Shown piece by piece: positions 16,158-24,103 of a stretch of DNA of 64,000 nt; positions within the stretch are counted from its first letter, which is position 1, and each line of letters starts with the position of its first letter. Under the pieces are notes generated by a model. It made no database searches and had not been told where the DNA came from. It saw nothing but the letters and a program-made list of their open reading frames with translations. Origin of the DNA: Rhodococcus sp. 06-235-1A (GTDB lineage: Bacteria > Actinomycetota > Actinomycetes > Mycobacteriales > Mycobacteriaceae). Location: positions 62,001 through 126,000 of the forward strand of contig NZ_NOYI01000018.1 of assembly GCF_002258785.1 (NCBI RefSeq), written 5' to 3'. Made by a program: the position numbers and the translations under genes.

Positions 16158-17903
16158 CTACTCGTCGACCTCGACGCCATAACGCACGGCCAGTTCCGCG
16201 AGCCCATCGTCGTAGCCTTGGCCTATGGGTCGAAAGCGCCAGCCGCTCCCCCGGCGGTAGATCTCTGCCAACAGCATCGATTGTTCCGTCGTAGCCGCGT
16301 CGAGTACGGCCGTGGCGACGGTCGAATCGACTCCATCGAGGGACACCGACACCGCACCGACGTCACCGAACGTCTTGTCACCGTCGATGGCTGCTGCGAT
16401 GACGATGCGGGCGCAGTCCTCGGGGACGAGTGCCAGGTCGATACGTACGCCCTGCTCGCTGTCACCGTCGATCGACATCGAGACGGCACCGTCCGAGGTT
16501 GCCGGAGCGTTGTAGAACACGAAATCCTCGTCAATGACGACCATTTCGTCGTCATTGACCAGAAATGCGACGACATCGACGTCGACGCGATCGGACTCGT
16601 CGGCTCGCCACGAACTGTTCAACGTCAGCATGGTGACGCTCGGATCCAGATCGACGACACCACCACGTGGCACCAGCGGGGCAATTCGGGACCGCCGCGC
16701 CGGAAGCGGAGCAGGTGCCTCGATCTTCAGCTCGCGGTCTATCGATGCGGGCGTCAGAAGCGTGAGGTCCCGTTCTTTGACCTTCGGCATCCGGGGATCT
16801 CCGTCGCCGCCGTCCAGGATCAGGATGTCGGTGACGCCTGCGCTGAGATTCACAGCGGGTGTGGCTCCGAGTTGGATCAGGCGAGAACGCATCAGCACAG
16901 ACTCGGCATGCGAACCACCCATGACCAGGACCCTCCTTGCCTGCCAGGGCTTATCGACGGGAGAGGGCTGCTGCACGGGTGGCTTCAGCTGGGTCTGCGG
17001 CCGAGTACCTTTCGGCGTTCCTGGCTGCACATCCCGGAGTAAGTCGAGCAACTCCGACTCCGAGATGATCCGAAGGCCATGGGCGCGAGCCCGTTCGACC
17101 TTTCGGCTTTCCGTTGTGGGATCCGAACACACCACCACGCTGGTGAACCGGCTGACGGAGTTCATCACGTCCAGGCCCGCTTCGGTGAGCTGCGCGGCCA
17201 AACGCAATCGCGGAATGCGCGTGTCACCGCTGATCACGACTCGCATGCCCTGAATCAGACCGCCGTCCTCAGCAAGAGGACCGGGGTTCTCCCAAGTGCA
17301 ATGTGTGCGAGGAACGGTATCCGGATACAGAGTCAGGCGCTCGGTGCACGTGACGACGGGAAGGGGAAGTTCGAGCGACCTGGCCAGTCGAGCACTGTGG
17401 GTGAACACCTGCGCCAGCACGCGGGCATCGTCGTAGGCGTCGTGTGCATTGGACTGCAACACTTTCCAGTGCGCGGCGAGGGTGGATAGCTTGTGGTTGG
17501 GAGTATCGAGTTGTAGTCGCCTCGACAATGCCACGGTGCACAACCGTTGCTTAGTCGGCATGTCGATGCCCGCACGCATCGATTCGAGCTTCAGGAAGCC
17601 GTGGTCGAAACTTGCGTTGTGCGCGACCATGGTTCGACCGTCCAGCAGATCCATGAGTTGCGGTGCGATCATGTCGAACGTCGGTGCACCGGCAAGTCGT
17701 TCGGGTGTCAGTCCGTGGACATGGACCGGACCGGGATCGCAGCCCGGGTTGACCAGAGTCGACAGTTCGCGTCCGACGCGTCCGTCCTCGTCGACCGTCA
17801 GAGCGGCGACGCTGAGCACCCGATCACGGGACGCCTTCAGACCCGAAGTCTCGACATCGACGACGACCCACTTGTCGCTGCCGCTTCTGAGTGCGTTCCT
17901 CAC
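16158..17903 (-). CDS. Exonuclease-BRCT-TerD fusion protein
   Basis: A 581-residue three-domain protein. Residues 10-180 are a DnaQ/RNase T-type 3'-5' exonuclease with ExoI KWVVVDVETSGL (DxE), ExoII VAHNASFDHGFL and ExoIII HDAYDDARVL. Residues about 220-300 are a BRCT domain (GMRVVISGDTRIPRLRLAAQLTEAGLDV) and a second BRCT-like stretch follows at RRVLVMGGSHAES. The last 190 residues are a TerD domain (SVTMLTLNSSWRAD, VVFYNAP-type strand VIDEDFVFYNAP, GVRIDLALVP). GTG 17903 has GGAAG 7 bp upstream. TerD proteins bind calcium in tellurite/stress systems; linkage to DNA processing suggests a damage-response role (inference). Confidence 0.88.
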   Translation of the reverse strand: MRNALRSGSDKWVVVDVETSGLKASRDRVLSVAALTVDEDGRVGRELSTLVNPGCDPGPVHVHGLTPERLAGAPTFDMIAPQLMDLLDGRTMVAHNASFDHGFLKLESMRAGIDMPTKQRLCTVALSRRLQLDTPNHKLSTLAAHWKVLQSNAHDAYDDARVLAQVFTHSARLARSLELPLPVVTCTERLTLYPDTVPRTHCTWENPGPLAEDGGLIQGMRVVISGDTRIPRLRLAAQLTEAGLDVMNSVSRFTSVVVCSDPTTESRKVERARAHGLRIISESELLDLLRDVQPGTPKGTRPQTQLKPPVQQPSPVDKPWQARRVLVMGGSHAESVLMRSRLIQLGATPAVNLSAGVTDILILDGGDGDPRMPKVKERDLTLLTPASIDRELKIEAPAPLPARRSRIAPLVPRGGVVDLDPSVTMLTLNSSWRADESDRVDVDVVAFLVNDDEMVVIDEDFVFYNAPATSDGAVSMSIDGDSEQGVRIDLALVPEDCARIVIAAAIDGDKTFGDVGAVSVSLDGVDSTVATAVLDAATTEQSMLLAEIYRRGSGWRFRPIGQGYDDGLAELAVRYGVEVDE

Positions 17904-18071
17904 AGAGCTTCCACCTTCGACGCGTCGGACACTGGAGGTCACTATGCCGTACGAGCTGCTGATCAAGAGTCGAATCGTGCGGGCACTACAGGATTGCGCC
18001 TAGTGGAGGCTTAAGCTTTAGAACACATGCCTTAAAGCCAAGAGACAGTCCGACACCACACTCTGCGCGCT

Positions 18072-18093
18072 TATGCCTATTTAGACAGGCATA
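18072..18093. promoter_or_regulatory. HipB-type operator TATGCCT-N8-AGGCATA
   Basis: A perfect 7-bp inverted repeat with an 8-bp spacer, 71 bp before the hipB start. The E. coli HipB operator is TATCC-N8-GGATA, so spacing and outer bases agree. A half-site ATGCCT lies at 18027-18032. It probably mediates autoregulation of hipBA. Confidence 0.8.
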
Positions 18094-18163
18094 GAGACTG
18101 TTCACCGGATGCTTCGCGATATAGGCTTCGATATGCATGTCTGCGCAAGCACAAGGAGCAATC

Positions 18164-18424
18164 ATGGCCGAACCACGACGACGAGCCCGGAAGCACTCCG
18201 GCGAGCTGGCGGGAGCCTTCGTTGCGCGTCGGCATCAGTTGCGCATGACTCAAGCCGAGCTAGCGCTGCTTGCCGGCGTGGGGCGCTCGACAGTCCAGGC
18301 GCTCGAGGGGGGAAAAGACACGGTGCAGCTCGACGGCGCGGTTGCTGTCGCGGAAGCGCTGGGCTGTGAGATCACATTGCTCACGCGCGCCGGATCGCCT
18401 GTGCCGCCACTGGACGCGAAATGA
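18164..18424 (+). CDS. hipB: HipB-type antitoxin, Xre family
   Basis: An 86-residue DNA-binding protein with the Xre helix-turn-helix MTQAELALLAGVGRSTVQALEGGKDTVQLD. AAGGAG at 18153-18158 fixes the ATG at 18164 (MAEPRRRARK). Its stop overlaps the HipA start by 4 bp. HipB proteins neutralise HipA and repress the operon; the operator at 18072-18093 supports that here. Confidence 0.9.
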   Translation: MAEPRRRARKHSGELAGAFVARRHQLRMTQAELALLAGVGRSTVQALEGGKDTVQLDGAVAVAEALGCEITLLTRAGSPVPPLDAK

Positions 18425-19644
18425 TCCCAGTGTCCGAGCTGCGGGATGTCGATGCAGCCGATGTCTACAAGGGCGATCTTCTCGCAGGCTCACTGACGCG
18501 CGTGGGGAACGACGTTGTGTTTCGGTACGACAGCGATTACCTCGACCGAGCTTCCGCGCCGGATCTCGCGTGGTCGATTCCGAAGTCATCACCCGAGACG
18601 CGGGCATCGGGCGGTAGCGTCCCTGCCTTTTTCGCGGGCCTGCTGCCTGAAGGCGTTCGTCTCACCGGAGTGGTAACAGCTACCAAGACGTCCGAGGACG
18701 ATCACTTCACACTGCTGCTGGCGGTCGGATCGGACACCATCGGGGACGTTCGTGTGCTGCCACGCGGTCAAGAGATGTCGTTGGCAGGCAGGGCATTCGA
18801 TTCGAGGCACCCTGTTCCCGATCTTCGTCGCCTTTTCGATTCCCTGTCCACGGGTGAGTCGGTGAGCCAGGATCCGTCCGCTCTGCCGGGCGTTCAGGGC
18901 AAAGTGTCCGCGCAGATGTACTCGACCCCGGTGTCGACGACGGCCGGGCCTGCCATTTTGAAACTCGCCCCGCCGGCGCGACTGCCGCGATTGGTCCAGA
19001 ACGAGAGCTTCTTCATGAATCTGGCACGTAAATGCGGGCTTTCGGTGCCGGAACACCGCGTGATCGAGGACAACAAGGGGATCAGCGGTCTGCTGGTGGC
19101 GCGATTCGACCGGATCGGTGAACAACGACTTCCCCAAGAGGATGCGTGCCAGGTCTCCGGGCTCTATCCCGCGTCCAAGTACAGAATGAAGACCGAAGCG
19201 GTGATTGCGCTGCTCGCCGACACTGTCGAGCAGGGAGGAGGTTCTGCGCGCCAGGCCACCGCCGAACTTCTTCGCTTGACGGCGTATTCGTATGCGATCG
19301 GAAACGGCGATCTACACGGCAAGAATTATTCGATACACAAGAACACTCGGGGAATCTGGTCGGTCACACCCGCATACGACCTTCTGTGCACGCAGCCCTA
19401 CGCGTCTTGGAGCGACCCGATGGCATTGAACTTCTACGGGCGCGCGAACCGTTGGACACGTGCGCATTTCGTCGAGTCCGCCGGTCGGTTGGGTATGCCC
19501 GAGCGAGCGACTCGACGAATCCTCGATGACATCTGCGCTGGCGTTCGAAACGGAATCGATGACATCGATGCGATCGGATTCGAGGACAAGGAAACTCGTC
19601 AGTTGCAGCAGCTACTCGATCAGCGCTGCACCGAGCTGTCCTGA
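18421..19644 (+). CDS. hipA: HipA-type serine/threonine kinase toxin
   Basis: A 407-residue HipA family kinase. The N-terminal barrel has VYKGDLLAGSLTRVGND and LPEGVRLTG. The P-loop-like region PGVQGKVSAQM precedes the catalytic centre NGDLHGKNYSIH (Asp297 as catalytic base, Asn302) and the metal-binding PAYDLLCTQPY. E. coli HipA phosphorylates glutamyl-tRNA synthetase; the target here is unknown. The full length and intact active site suggest a functional toxin. It is coupled to hipB by ATGA overlap. Confidence 0.92.
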   Translation: MIPVSELRDVDAADVYKGDLLAGSLTRVGNDVVFRYDSDYLDRASAPDLAWSIPKSSPETRASGGSVPAFFAGLLPEGVRLTGVVTATKTSEDDHFTLLLAVGSDTIGDVRVLPRGQEMSLAGRAFDSRHPVPDLRRLFDSLSTGESVSQDPSALPGVQGKVSAQMYSTPVSTTAGPAILKLAPPARLPRLVQNESFFMNLARKCGLSVPEHRVIEDNKGISGLLVARFDRIGEQRLPQEDACQVSGLYPASKYRMKTEAVIALLADTVEQGGGSARQATAELLRLTAYSYAIGNGDLHGKNYSIHKNTRGIWSVTPAYDLLCTQPYASWSDPMALNFYGRANRWTRAHFVESAGRLGMPERATRRILDDICAGVRNGIDDIDAIGFEDKETRQLQQLLDQRCTELS

Positions 19645-19779
19645 CCCTGACGCCTAGAACACCGACGTGTTCCTCATACACCCAACACGTCTCCAACTCG
19701 ACGCACGCTCATCGCACCAGCTCGCTGTTCTTCCGGGAAAGAGTCGAGAAGGCGCGAGCCCCAGCGTCTTCCTTAAGAT

Positions 19780-20607
19780 GTGCGTGTGACTCCGCACCGC
19801 ACAGATCGCGACCTCGCCGAAGTGATTCCACTGTTCGGTCGCCGGGGATCTCGTACCACCACGGCGGACTTGGCCGACGACGTCGAGCCAGCGGTCGAGT
19901 CCCCGATCGAACGGGTGACGCCCCACGGCATCGAGCCCGCAACGCCAGACGCCGACGAAGAGTTGGCAGCGCTGACCGCGTCGAAGCCGATAGCGCAGCT
20001 TCGCTCGCTTCTCGTCTGGCTCGGTACGTCACGACCGATCACCGGCACGGGTGTTCCGCGGCCAGGGTCGGTTCGCGAGCTCGCGAAAGCCGTCGGCGTG
20101 GAGTTGGATGGGCGTGCATCGAGGTCGAGATCGATGCTCGAGATTCCCGGCTTGATGACACTGTGGGATGCGGCGAAGGCGGCCGGATTGATCGTGCTGA
20201 CCTCCACCACAGCCGTTCCCGGTGCGCATGCCCACGAGTTCGCACACTCACTTCCCGGTTCCCTGGCCGCTCACCGAACGGCGCTATCGCACGTCATTCG
20301 TCGTTACTTTTTCAGCACGGATCCCCTCCGTCCGTCCCCGGCCGTCAATGTCGTCGCCGGACAGATCGTTCTCGCCGCGATGACGAGCACTCCGCGGACG
20401 CGGCTCCCTGCAGTCGGCCCGGCCGGTGCCGGGGATCTGTACGAACACATCGAGGCGTTGATACTCCGCGGCATGCTCGAGCAGTTCATCGCCGACGGGT
20501 GGTTGGTCTGCGACGGCAAATACACAGTGCCGCAACCTTTTCACCCGGCCGTTCTGGATGCGATGAAATCTCTTCCCTACTACCAAACGGATGACGCCAG
20601 CCGATGA
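19780..20607 (+). CDS. Conserved hypothetical protein
   Basis: A 275-residue protein without a family I recognise. It starts at GTG 19780 (or 19786), with a polar N-terminal 70 residues followed by predicted helices (IAQLRSLLVWLG, GSVRELAKAVGVELD, MTLWDAAKAAGLIVL) and a C-terminal half with LYEHIEALILRGMLEQFIADGWLVCDGKYTVPQ, which resembles a winged-helix. No signal or membrane segment. It overlaps the next gene by 4 bp, so the two are coupled. Confidence 0.6.
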   Translation: MRVTPHRTDRDLAEVIPLFGRRGSRTTTADLADDVEPAVESPIERVTPHGIEPATPDADEELAALTASKPIAQLRSLLVWLGTSRPITGTGVPRPGSVRELAKAVGVELDGRASRSRSMLEIPGLMTLWDAAKAAGLIVLTSTTAVPGAHAHEFAHSLPGSLAAHRTALSHVIRRYFFSTDPLRPSPAVNVVAGQIVLAAMTSTPRTRLPAVGPAGAGDLYEHIEALILRGMLEQFIADGWLVCDGKYTVPQPFHPAVLDAMKSLPYYQTDDASR

Positions 20608-20981
20608 TCATCACCGGGTTGTTTTTCGCGGAGTACGCACGGGTCAGCGAAGACATGCTCGATATCCTCGGCGGGGTCTGGGATACCTGCACGGTTCCAC
20701 GCGACACCCGCATGCTCGAATGCCGACTGGTCGCGCTGTTGCAAACTGGACCCGACGACATCGGTAAGGACTTTCCCGCGACGCTCGAAGTGCTCGACGC
20801 GAACGGCGAACACATCGTAAATCAGCGTGGCCTTCGGATCCCCGGTGACGGGTTCACCGGGGAGAATCGGTTCTGGTTCCTACCGATGCAGATGGTGTTC
20901 CGCGACGAAGGACGGCACAACTTCATCCTCAGCGCCGGTGGGGCAACGGCGAGCGTCGGGCTTCGCATCGCCTTCGACTGA
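20604..20981 (+). CDS. DUF6941-like small beta protein
   Basis: A 125-residue protein, MIITGLFFAEYARVSEDMLDILGGVWDTC at the start and LPMQMVFRDEGRHNFILSAG at the end, a layout like DUF6941 proteins (a predicted beta-sandwich of unknown role). It is coupled to the preceding gene by ATGA overlap. A decayed partial copy of it lies 2.9 kb away at 23875-23967, so the locus has undergone duplication. The function is unknown. Confidence 0.6.
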   Translation: MIITGLFFAEYARVSEDMLDILGGVWDTCTVPRDTRMLECRLVALLQTGPDDIGKDFPATLEVLDANGEHIVNQRGLRIPGDGFTGENRFWFLPMQMVFRDEGRHNFILSAGGATASVGLRIAFD

Positions 20982-21117
20982 CGTCGGGACGCGATGCTCA
21001 TGGCCGCGCCGTCACCCGATCTCGATCGCATTCTCGGTACCGCTTGCTATAGGAGGTGCCCAGGTCCATTCGAGGACGAGAATTGCATACGCTGTTTCAG
21101 GACACCGAGGAGAGCAT

Positions 21118-21582
21118 GTGAACAGTCCATTGCGCGGAGACCAATACTTTCTCGGACTGGCAATCGAACAGGCACAGATCGGCTGGGAAGAGGGCGGCGT
21201 TCCGATCGGCGCGGCACTCGTGCACGACGGCGAGGTTCTTGCTGTGGGACGGAACCGTCGTGTCCAGATGAACAGCGCAATCCGTCACGGTGAAACCGAC
21301 TGCATCGAACGAGCAGGTCGTCTCCCCGCGTCGGTGTACCGAAAGTCGGTGCTCTACACCACGTTGTCTCCATGCTTCATGTGCGCGGGAACCGCCCTGC
21401 TGTACGAGATTCCGCGTATCGTCGTGGGTGAAAATCGGTCGTTCGAAAGGTCGGAGCGATTGCTCGCTGACCACGGAGTGCAGGTCGACGTCGTCGACAA
21501 CGCCGAATGCGTCCAGCTGATGGAACGCATGCTCGCGGAGCGCCCGAGCCTGTGGTTCGAGGACATCGGGGAGGACGCATAA
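21118..21582 (+). CDS. Cytosine deaminase, close to the fungal Fcy1 type
   Basis: A 154-residue zinc nucleobase deaminase. The zinc ligands and proton shuttle are in HGETDCIE (HxE) and LYTTLSPCFMCAG (PCxxC). Nearly every landmark of yeast cytosine deaminase is present: IGWEEGGVPIGAAL, YTTLSPC, IPRIVVGEN and the C-terminal WFEDIGE. Bacterial CodA is an unrelated amidohydrolase, so this is the other class. The start is GTG 21118 after a GAGGAG site. It probably acts in pyrimidine salvage by making uracil from cytosine. Confidence 0.9.
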   Translation: MNSPLRGDQYFLGLAIEQAQIGWEEGGVPIGAALVHDGEVLAVGRNRRVQMNSAIRHGETDCIERAGRLPASVYRKSVLYTTLSPCFMCAGTALLYEIPRIVVGENRSFERSERLLADHGVQVDVVDNAECVQLMERMLAERPSLWFEDIGEDA

Positions 21583-21621
21583 GCGGCACCGCCGAAACCT
21601 TCCCTTCTATGCTCAGGTGAA

Positions 21622-21819
21622 TCAACGAGCCAGCGCGTGCCAGGTCGCGTCGCCCGCGCGGTACCCCGCCTGGAACAGCCACGGCCACTCGGAGAAGTCC
21701 TCGGGATCGACCACCACCGTCTCGACTCCGCCGTTCCCTCGCCGCTTGGGCATGTTCTCGGGATGAGACGGAAACCGGTACTTCAGGTACGCGGGCTCGA
21801 GACTTTGTCGAAATATCAT
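21622..21819 (-). CDS. Short hypothetical protein, possibly the 3' remnant of a longer gene
   Basis: A 65-codon frame MIFRQSLEPAYLKYRF...GDATWHALAR with a coding-like composition. The same frame stays open upstream for 30 more codons to 21909 (reads WIVLAKRAEAVGFTPQTW before the ATG) but contains no start codon there. It may be the surviving C-terminal part of a protein whose start was lost, lying downstream of the DUF3558 and 133-residue genes. No function is assigned. Confidence 0.45.
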   Translation of the reverse strand: MIFRQSLEPAYLKYRFPSHPENMPKRRGNGGVETVVVDPEDFSEWPWLFQAGYRAGDATWHALAR

Positions 21820-22021
21820 CCACGTCTGCGGCGTGAAGCCTACTGCTTCAGCACGTTTCGCGAGGACGATCCAGGCCGTAGAACCCTGCCGACCGTGTTT
21901 GTCTGCTGCTCAACGAATTTGCATCGTTGTCGAGGTTCAGCTCGGATACCGATTCAGCGTCCGGACAGAATCTGTTCAGCCGGCCAGCGGTACCGATCAA
22001 CTCGGACCTCGGCATAAAACG

Positions 22022-22423
22022 TCACCTGCCCAGACCGTCCGCGATCTCCCCGATGGACTGCAATGTCCGCTGATCGGCATACTCGGCCTCATCGAAATAG
22101 CGCTTGAACACGGACCGCATCAGCTCGATCACCTCGATGTGTTGCGTCAGCACGACGCGCAGCGATCGATCACCGCTGAAGGCAATCCTCTCGAATTTTT
22201 CGCCGAGCTGCCTGGCCGAATCCAAGGTGCCGAACGCGTTGACGTCGACCAAGTTTTGCGTCTTCACCACCATATCCTTCAAGTGCCTGATGTAGGCAGC
22301 ACAAACCTCGTCGCACTGGAACGCCACGCCTTCGGGAATCTTGAGCTGCCCGGACTCTGCCTGCATCGACAGCGACTGCCACTGCTGCATCGACGACGCC
22401 AGCTCGTTGGTCTCTGAACCCAT
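22022..22423 (-). CDS. Hypothetical helical protein next to DUF3558 lipoprotein
   Basis: A 133-residue all-alpha protein starting MGSETNELASSMQQWQSL. Long amphipathic helices and no signal peptide are seen. It starts 13 bp after the stop of the DUF3558 lipoprotein gene, so the two form an operon. This pairing (DUF3558 lipoprotein followed by a helical protein and then a toxin-like C-terminus) is known from mycolic-acid bacteria near secreted effectors, but any such role here is inference. Confidence 0.6.
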   Translation of the reverse strand: MGSETNELASSMQQWQSLSMQAESGQLKIPEGVAFQCDEVCAAYIRHLKDMVVKTQNLVDVNAFGTLDSARQLGEKFERIAFSGDRSLRVVLTQHIEVIELMRSVFKRYFDEAEYADQRTLQSIGEIADGLGR

Positions 22424-22436
22424 CGACTACCTCCAA

Positions 22437-23000
22437 CTACTCTTCTGACGGCAAGGACGGCCGGATCGAACGCGCCAACCGTTCTACCTCGACACACGGA
22501 TCATCAAGGGGTGGTGTCATCACCAACCCGTCGAGATTCAGGTACACGACGCCAACCGGATGACCGAAAGCGACGCCACAGTTGACCTCGTCGTACTTGA
22601 TAGTCCGCCGGAACCGCAGTCCGTCGAACCCCTCGATCGGCTCGAAATTCTCGAATGGCCCCCGCTCACGCAGGTAGTCCAAGCTTTCAGTGGATGAGAA
22701 GATACCGACTCGATACCACGGCGTCGGCAGCGGATTAGTCCAAAAGCACGTCATCCAGTCCTCCGAAATCGGCAGCTCCCCCACCAAGTTCGAGGACTTC
22801 GTCTCCACGGCCAAGCCCGCGTCTTCGATGGCAGCGTCCGGGATGGTGCATGGATCCCACGCACCATTCGCCGGAGCGGTTGTCATCACCGATGTCGTCG
22901 ACGGTGCCGCAACGGGTATGCCTTCGGTCGCCCCTCCGCATCCAGTTGCCACCAGCATCACGCCGACCGCACTCCCGATCAGCAATCGCATCTTGCTCAC
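22437..23000 (-). CDS. DUF3558-family lipoprotein
   Basis: A 187-residue lipoprotein. VSKMRLLIGSAVGVMLVATGCGG holds a signal peptide with lipobox VATGC. The mature domain begins WDPCTIPDAAIEDAGL, the DUF3558 hallmark, with further cysteines in MTCFWTNP, EVNCGVAF and DDPCVEVERLA. GGAG lies 4 bp from the GTG at 23000; ATG 22991 is the alternative. DUF3558 proteins are envelope lipoproteins of Nocardia, Rhodococcus and Mycobacterium without a known function. Confidence 0.8.
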   Translation of the reverse strand: MSKMRLLIGSAVGVMLVATGCGGATEGIPVAAPSTTSVMTTAPANGAWDPCTIPDAAIEDAGLAVETKSSNLVGELPISEDWMTCFWTNPLPTPWYRVGIFSSTESLDYLRERGPFENFEPIEGFDGLRFRRTIKYDEVNCGVAFGHPVGVVYLNLDGLVMTPPLDDPCVEVERLARSIRPSLPSEE

Positions 23001-23195
23001 AGCACTCCGTCCATGGAACCCATCCTTGATGTTGGACGCAGCTACCGATGCATCGGTTCCGTGGGATTGGACGCAGTTGCCTGGCGTTTCCCGATCGGTG
23101 CGAATCCGCGGCAGGGTACGAACCATCCATCGATGACCGGGCAACACTCCGGCCGAATTTCTCTACGCAGATCGGACATCCGTCATCATTGACGC

Positions 23196-23849
23196 GTGAT
23201 CAAACAGGGAAGTGGTTTTGCTTTGCTCGGCGCAGTGATTGCGGTTCTGGGTTACTCGGCGACCGGAACTGCGGGGTACTCGGCGTACGTCTCCGGCGGG
23301 TCGTTCTATGGTCCGGACACTACGCTGGGGCCGTGGGTGCAGCCCATTGTCGCTGCTTCGACCGGCGCAGTGGTCGGCTTGCTCGCAGGCCTGGTGCTGC
23401 ACCTGTGCGGCTTTCGATTCGGCGTCGATCCCTCTCGCCAGGTAGGGCTGGTCGCCGTTGCCGGTCTGATCGGAGTGACGCTGGGAATGACGCCCGTGCT
23501 GTTTCTCGTCGGAACAAGCTTTTCCGGTCTGAGTTCAGGCGTATCGACCGAGTACTTGCTGCCGATATACGCAGGCACCGGAGTTTTGGCCTACGTGCTC
23601 GGAGTCGCCTCGGTTCGGTTGCTGCTCAAGCTACTTAACGATCCACTGTCGTCCCGGACGACCAAGGTTGTGGCTGCCTTTCTCCCGATTGGAGGTGTCC
23701 TCGCCACCCTCGCCGGAATGGGAACTGCCTGGATTCTCGGATTCTCCACGACCGCATCCACTTTCGTCGCCGTGATCGTGGCGGTGGTGTGCGTACTCGT
23801 GGCGACCTTTGCACTCGCGCGGGCGCAGGCTCTGCGTACGACAGGGTAG
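23196..23849 (+). CDS. Integral membrane protein of unknown function
   Basis: A 217-residue protein with five likely transmembrane segments: FALLGAVIAVLGYSA, VGLLAGLVLHLCGF, VAVAGLIGVTLGMTPVLFLVG, IYAGTGVLAYVLGVASVRLLL, VAAFLPIGGVLATLAGMG and a C-terminal FVAVIVAVVCVLVATFALA. No family is recognised. The GTG 23196 start follows a short gap from the divergent DUF3558 gene. Confidence 0.6.
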   Translation: MIKQGSGFALLGAVIAVLGYSATGTAGYSAYVSGGSFYGPDTTLGPWVQPIVAASTGAVVGLLAGLVLHLCGFRFGVDPSRQVGLVAVAGLIGVTLGMTPVLFLVGTSFSGLSSGVSTEYLLPIYAGTGVLAYVLGVASVRLLLKLLNDPLSSRTTKVVAAFLPIGGVLATLAGMGTAWILGFSTTASTFVAVIVAVVCVLVATFALARAQALRTTG

Positions 23850-23874
23850 GAACTCGAGTATTCGTCGCGCGCGC

Positions 23875-23967
23875 AACTATCCCGCCACCCTCGACGTGAA
23901 GGGTGAACACATCCCGAGTGCCGGTGGGGCCACAGCGAGCTTCGCGCTTCGTATCGCCTTCGGCCGA
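23875..23967 (+). pseudogene. Decayed fragment of the DUF6941-like gene at 20604
   Basis: Frame reading NYPATLDVKGEHI directly joined to PSAGGATASFALRIAFG. Both halves match the intact gene (DFPATLEV...GEHIV and LSAGGATASVGLRIAFD), but about 55 codons between them are missing and there is no start. It is a remnant of a second copy, just after the membrane-protein gene. Confidence 0.75.
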
Positions 23968-24039
23968 CACAGGACGCCCAGAACGAGGGCTCGGTGGAGT
24001 ACCGCTTCCCGTCAACGTAAACAATGCCATCCTTAACTA

Positions 24040-24049
24040 CACTTAAGTG
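24040..24049. promoter_or_regulatory. Palindrome CACTTAAGTG upstream of fic
   Basis: A perfect 10-bp palindrome 55 bp before the fic start, in an AT-rich patch with repeated TTAA cores (CTTAAC at 24032, ACTTAAGT, CATTAAG). It is a plausible operator for the Fic protein's own winged helix or another regulator (inference). Confidence 0.45.
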
Positions 24050-24103
24050 CACCAAAGTACATTAAGCTGGTCATTGCCGTATTTTTGCGAAGGAGGCGTT
24101 GGT

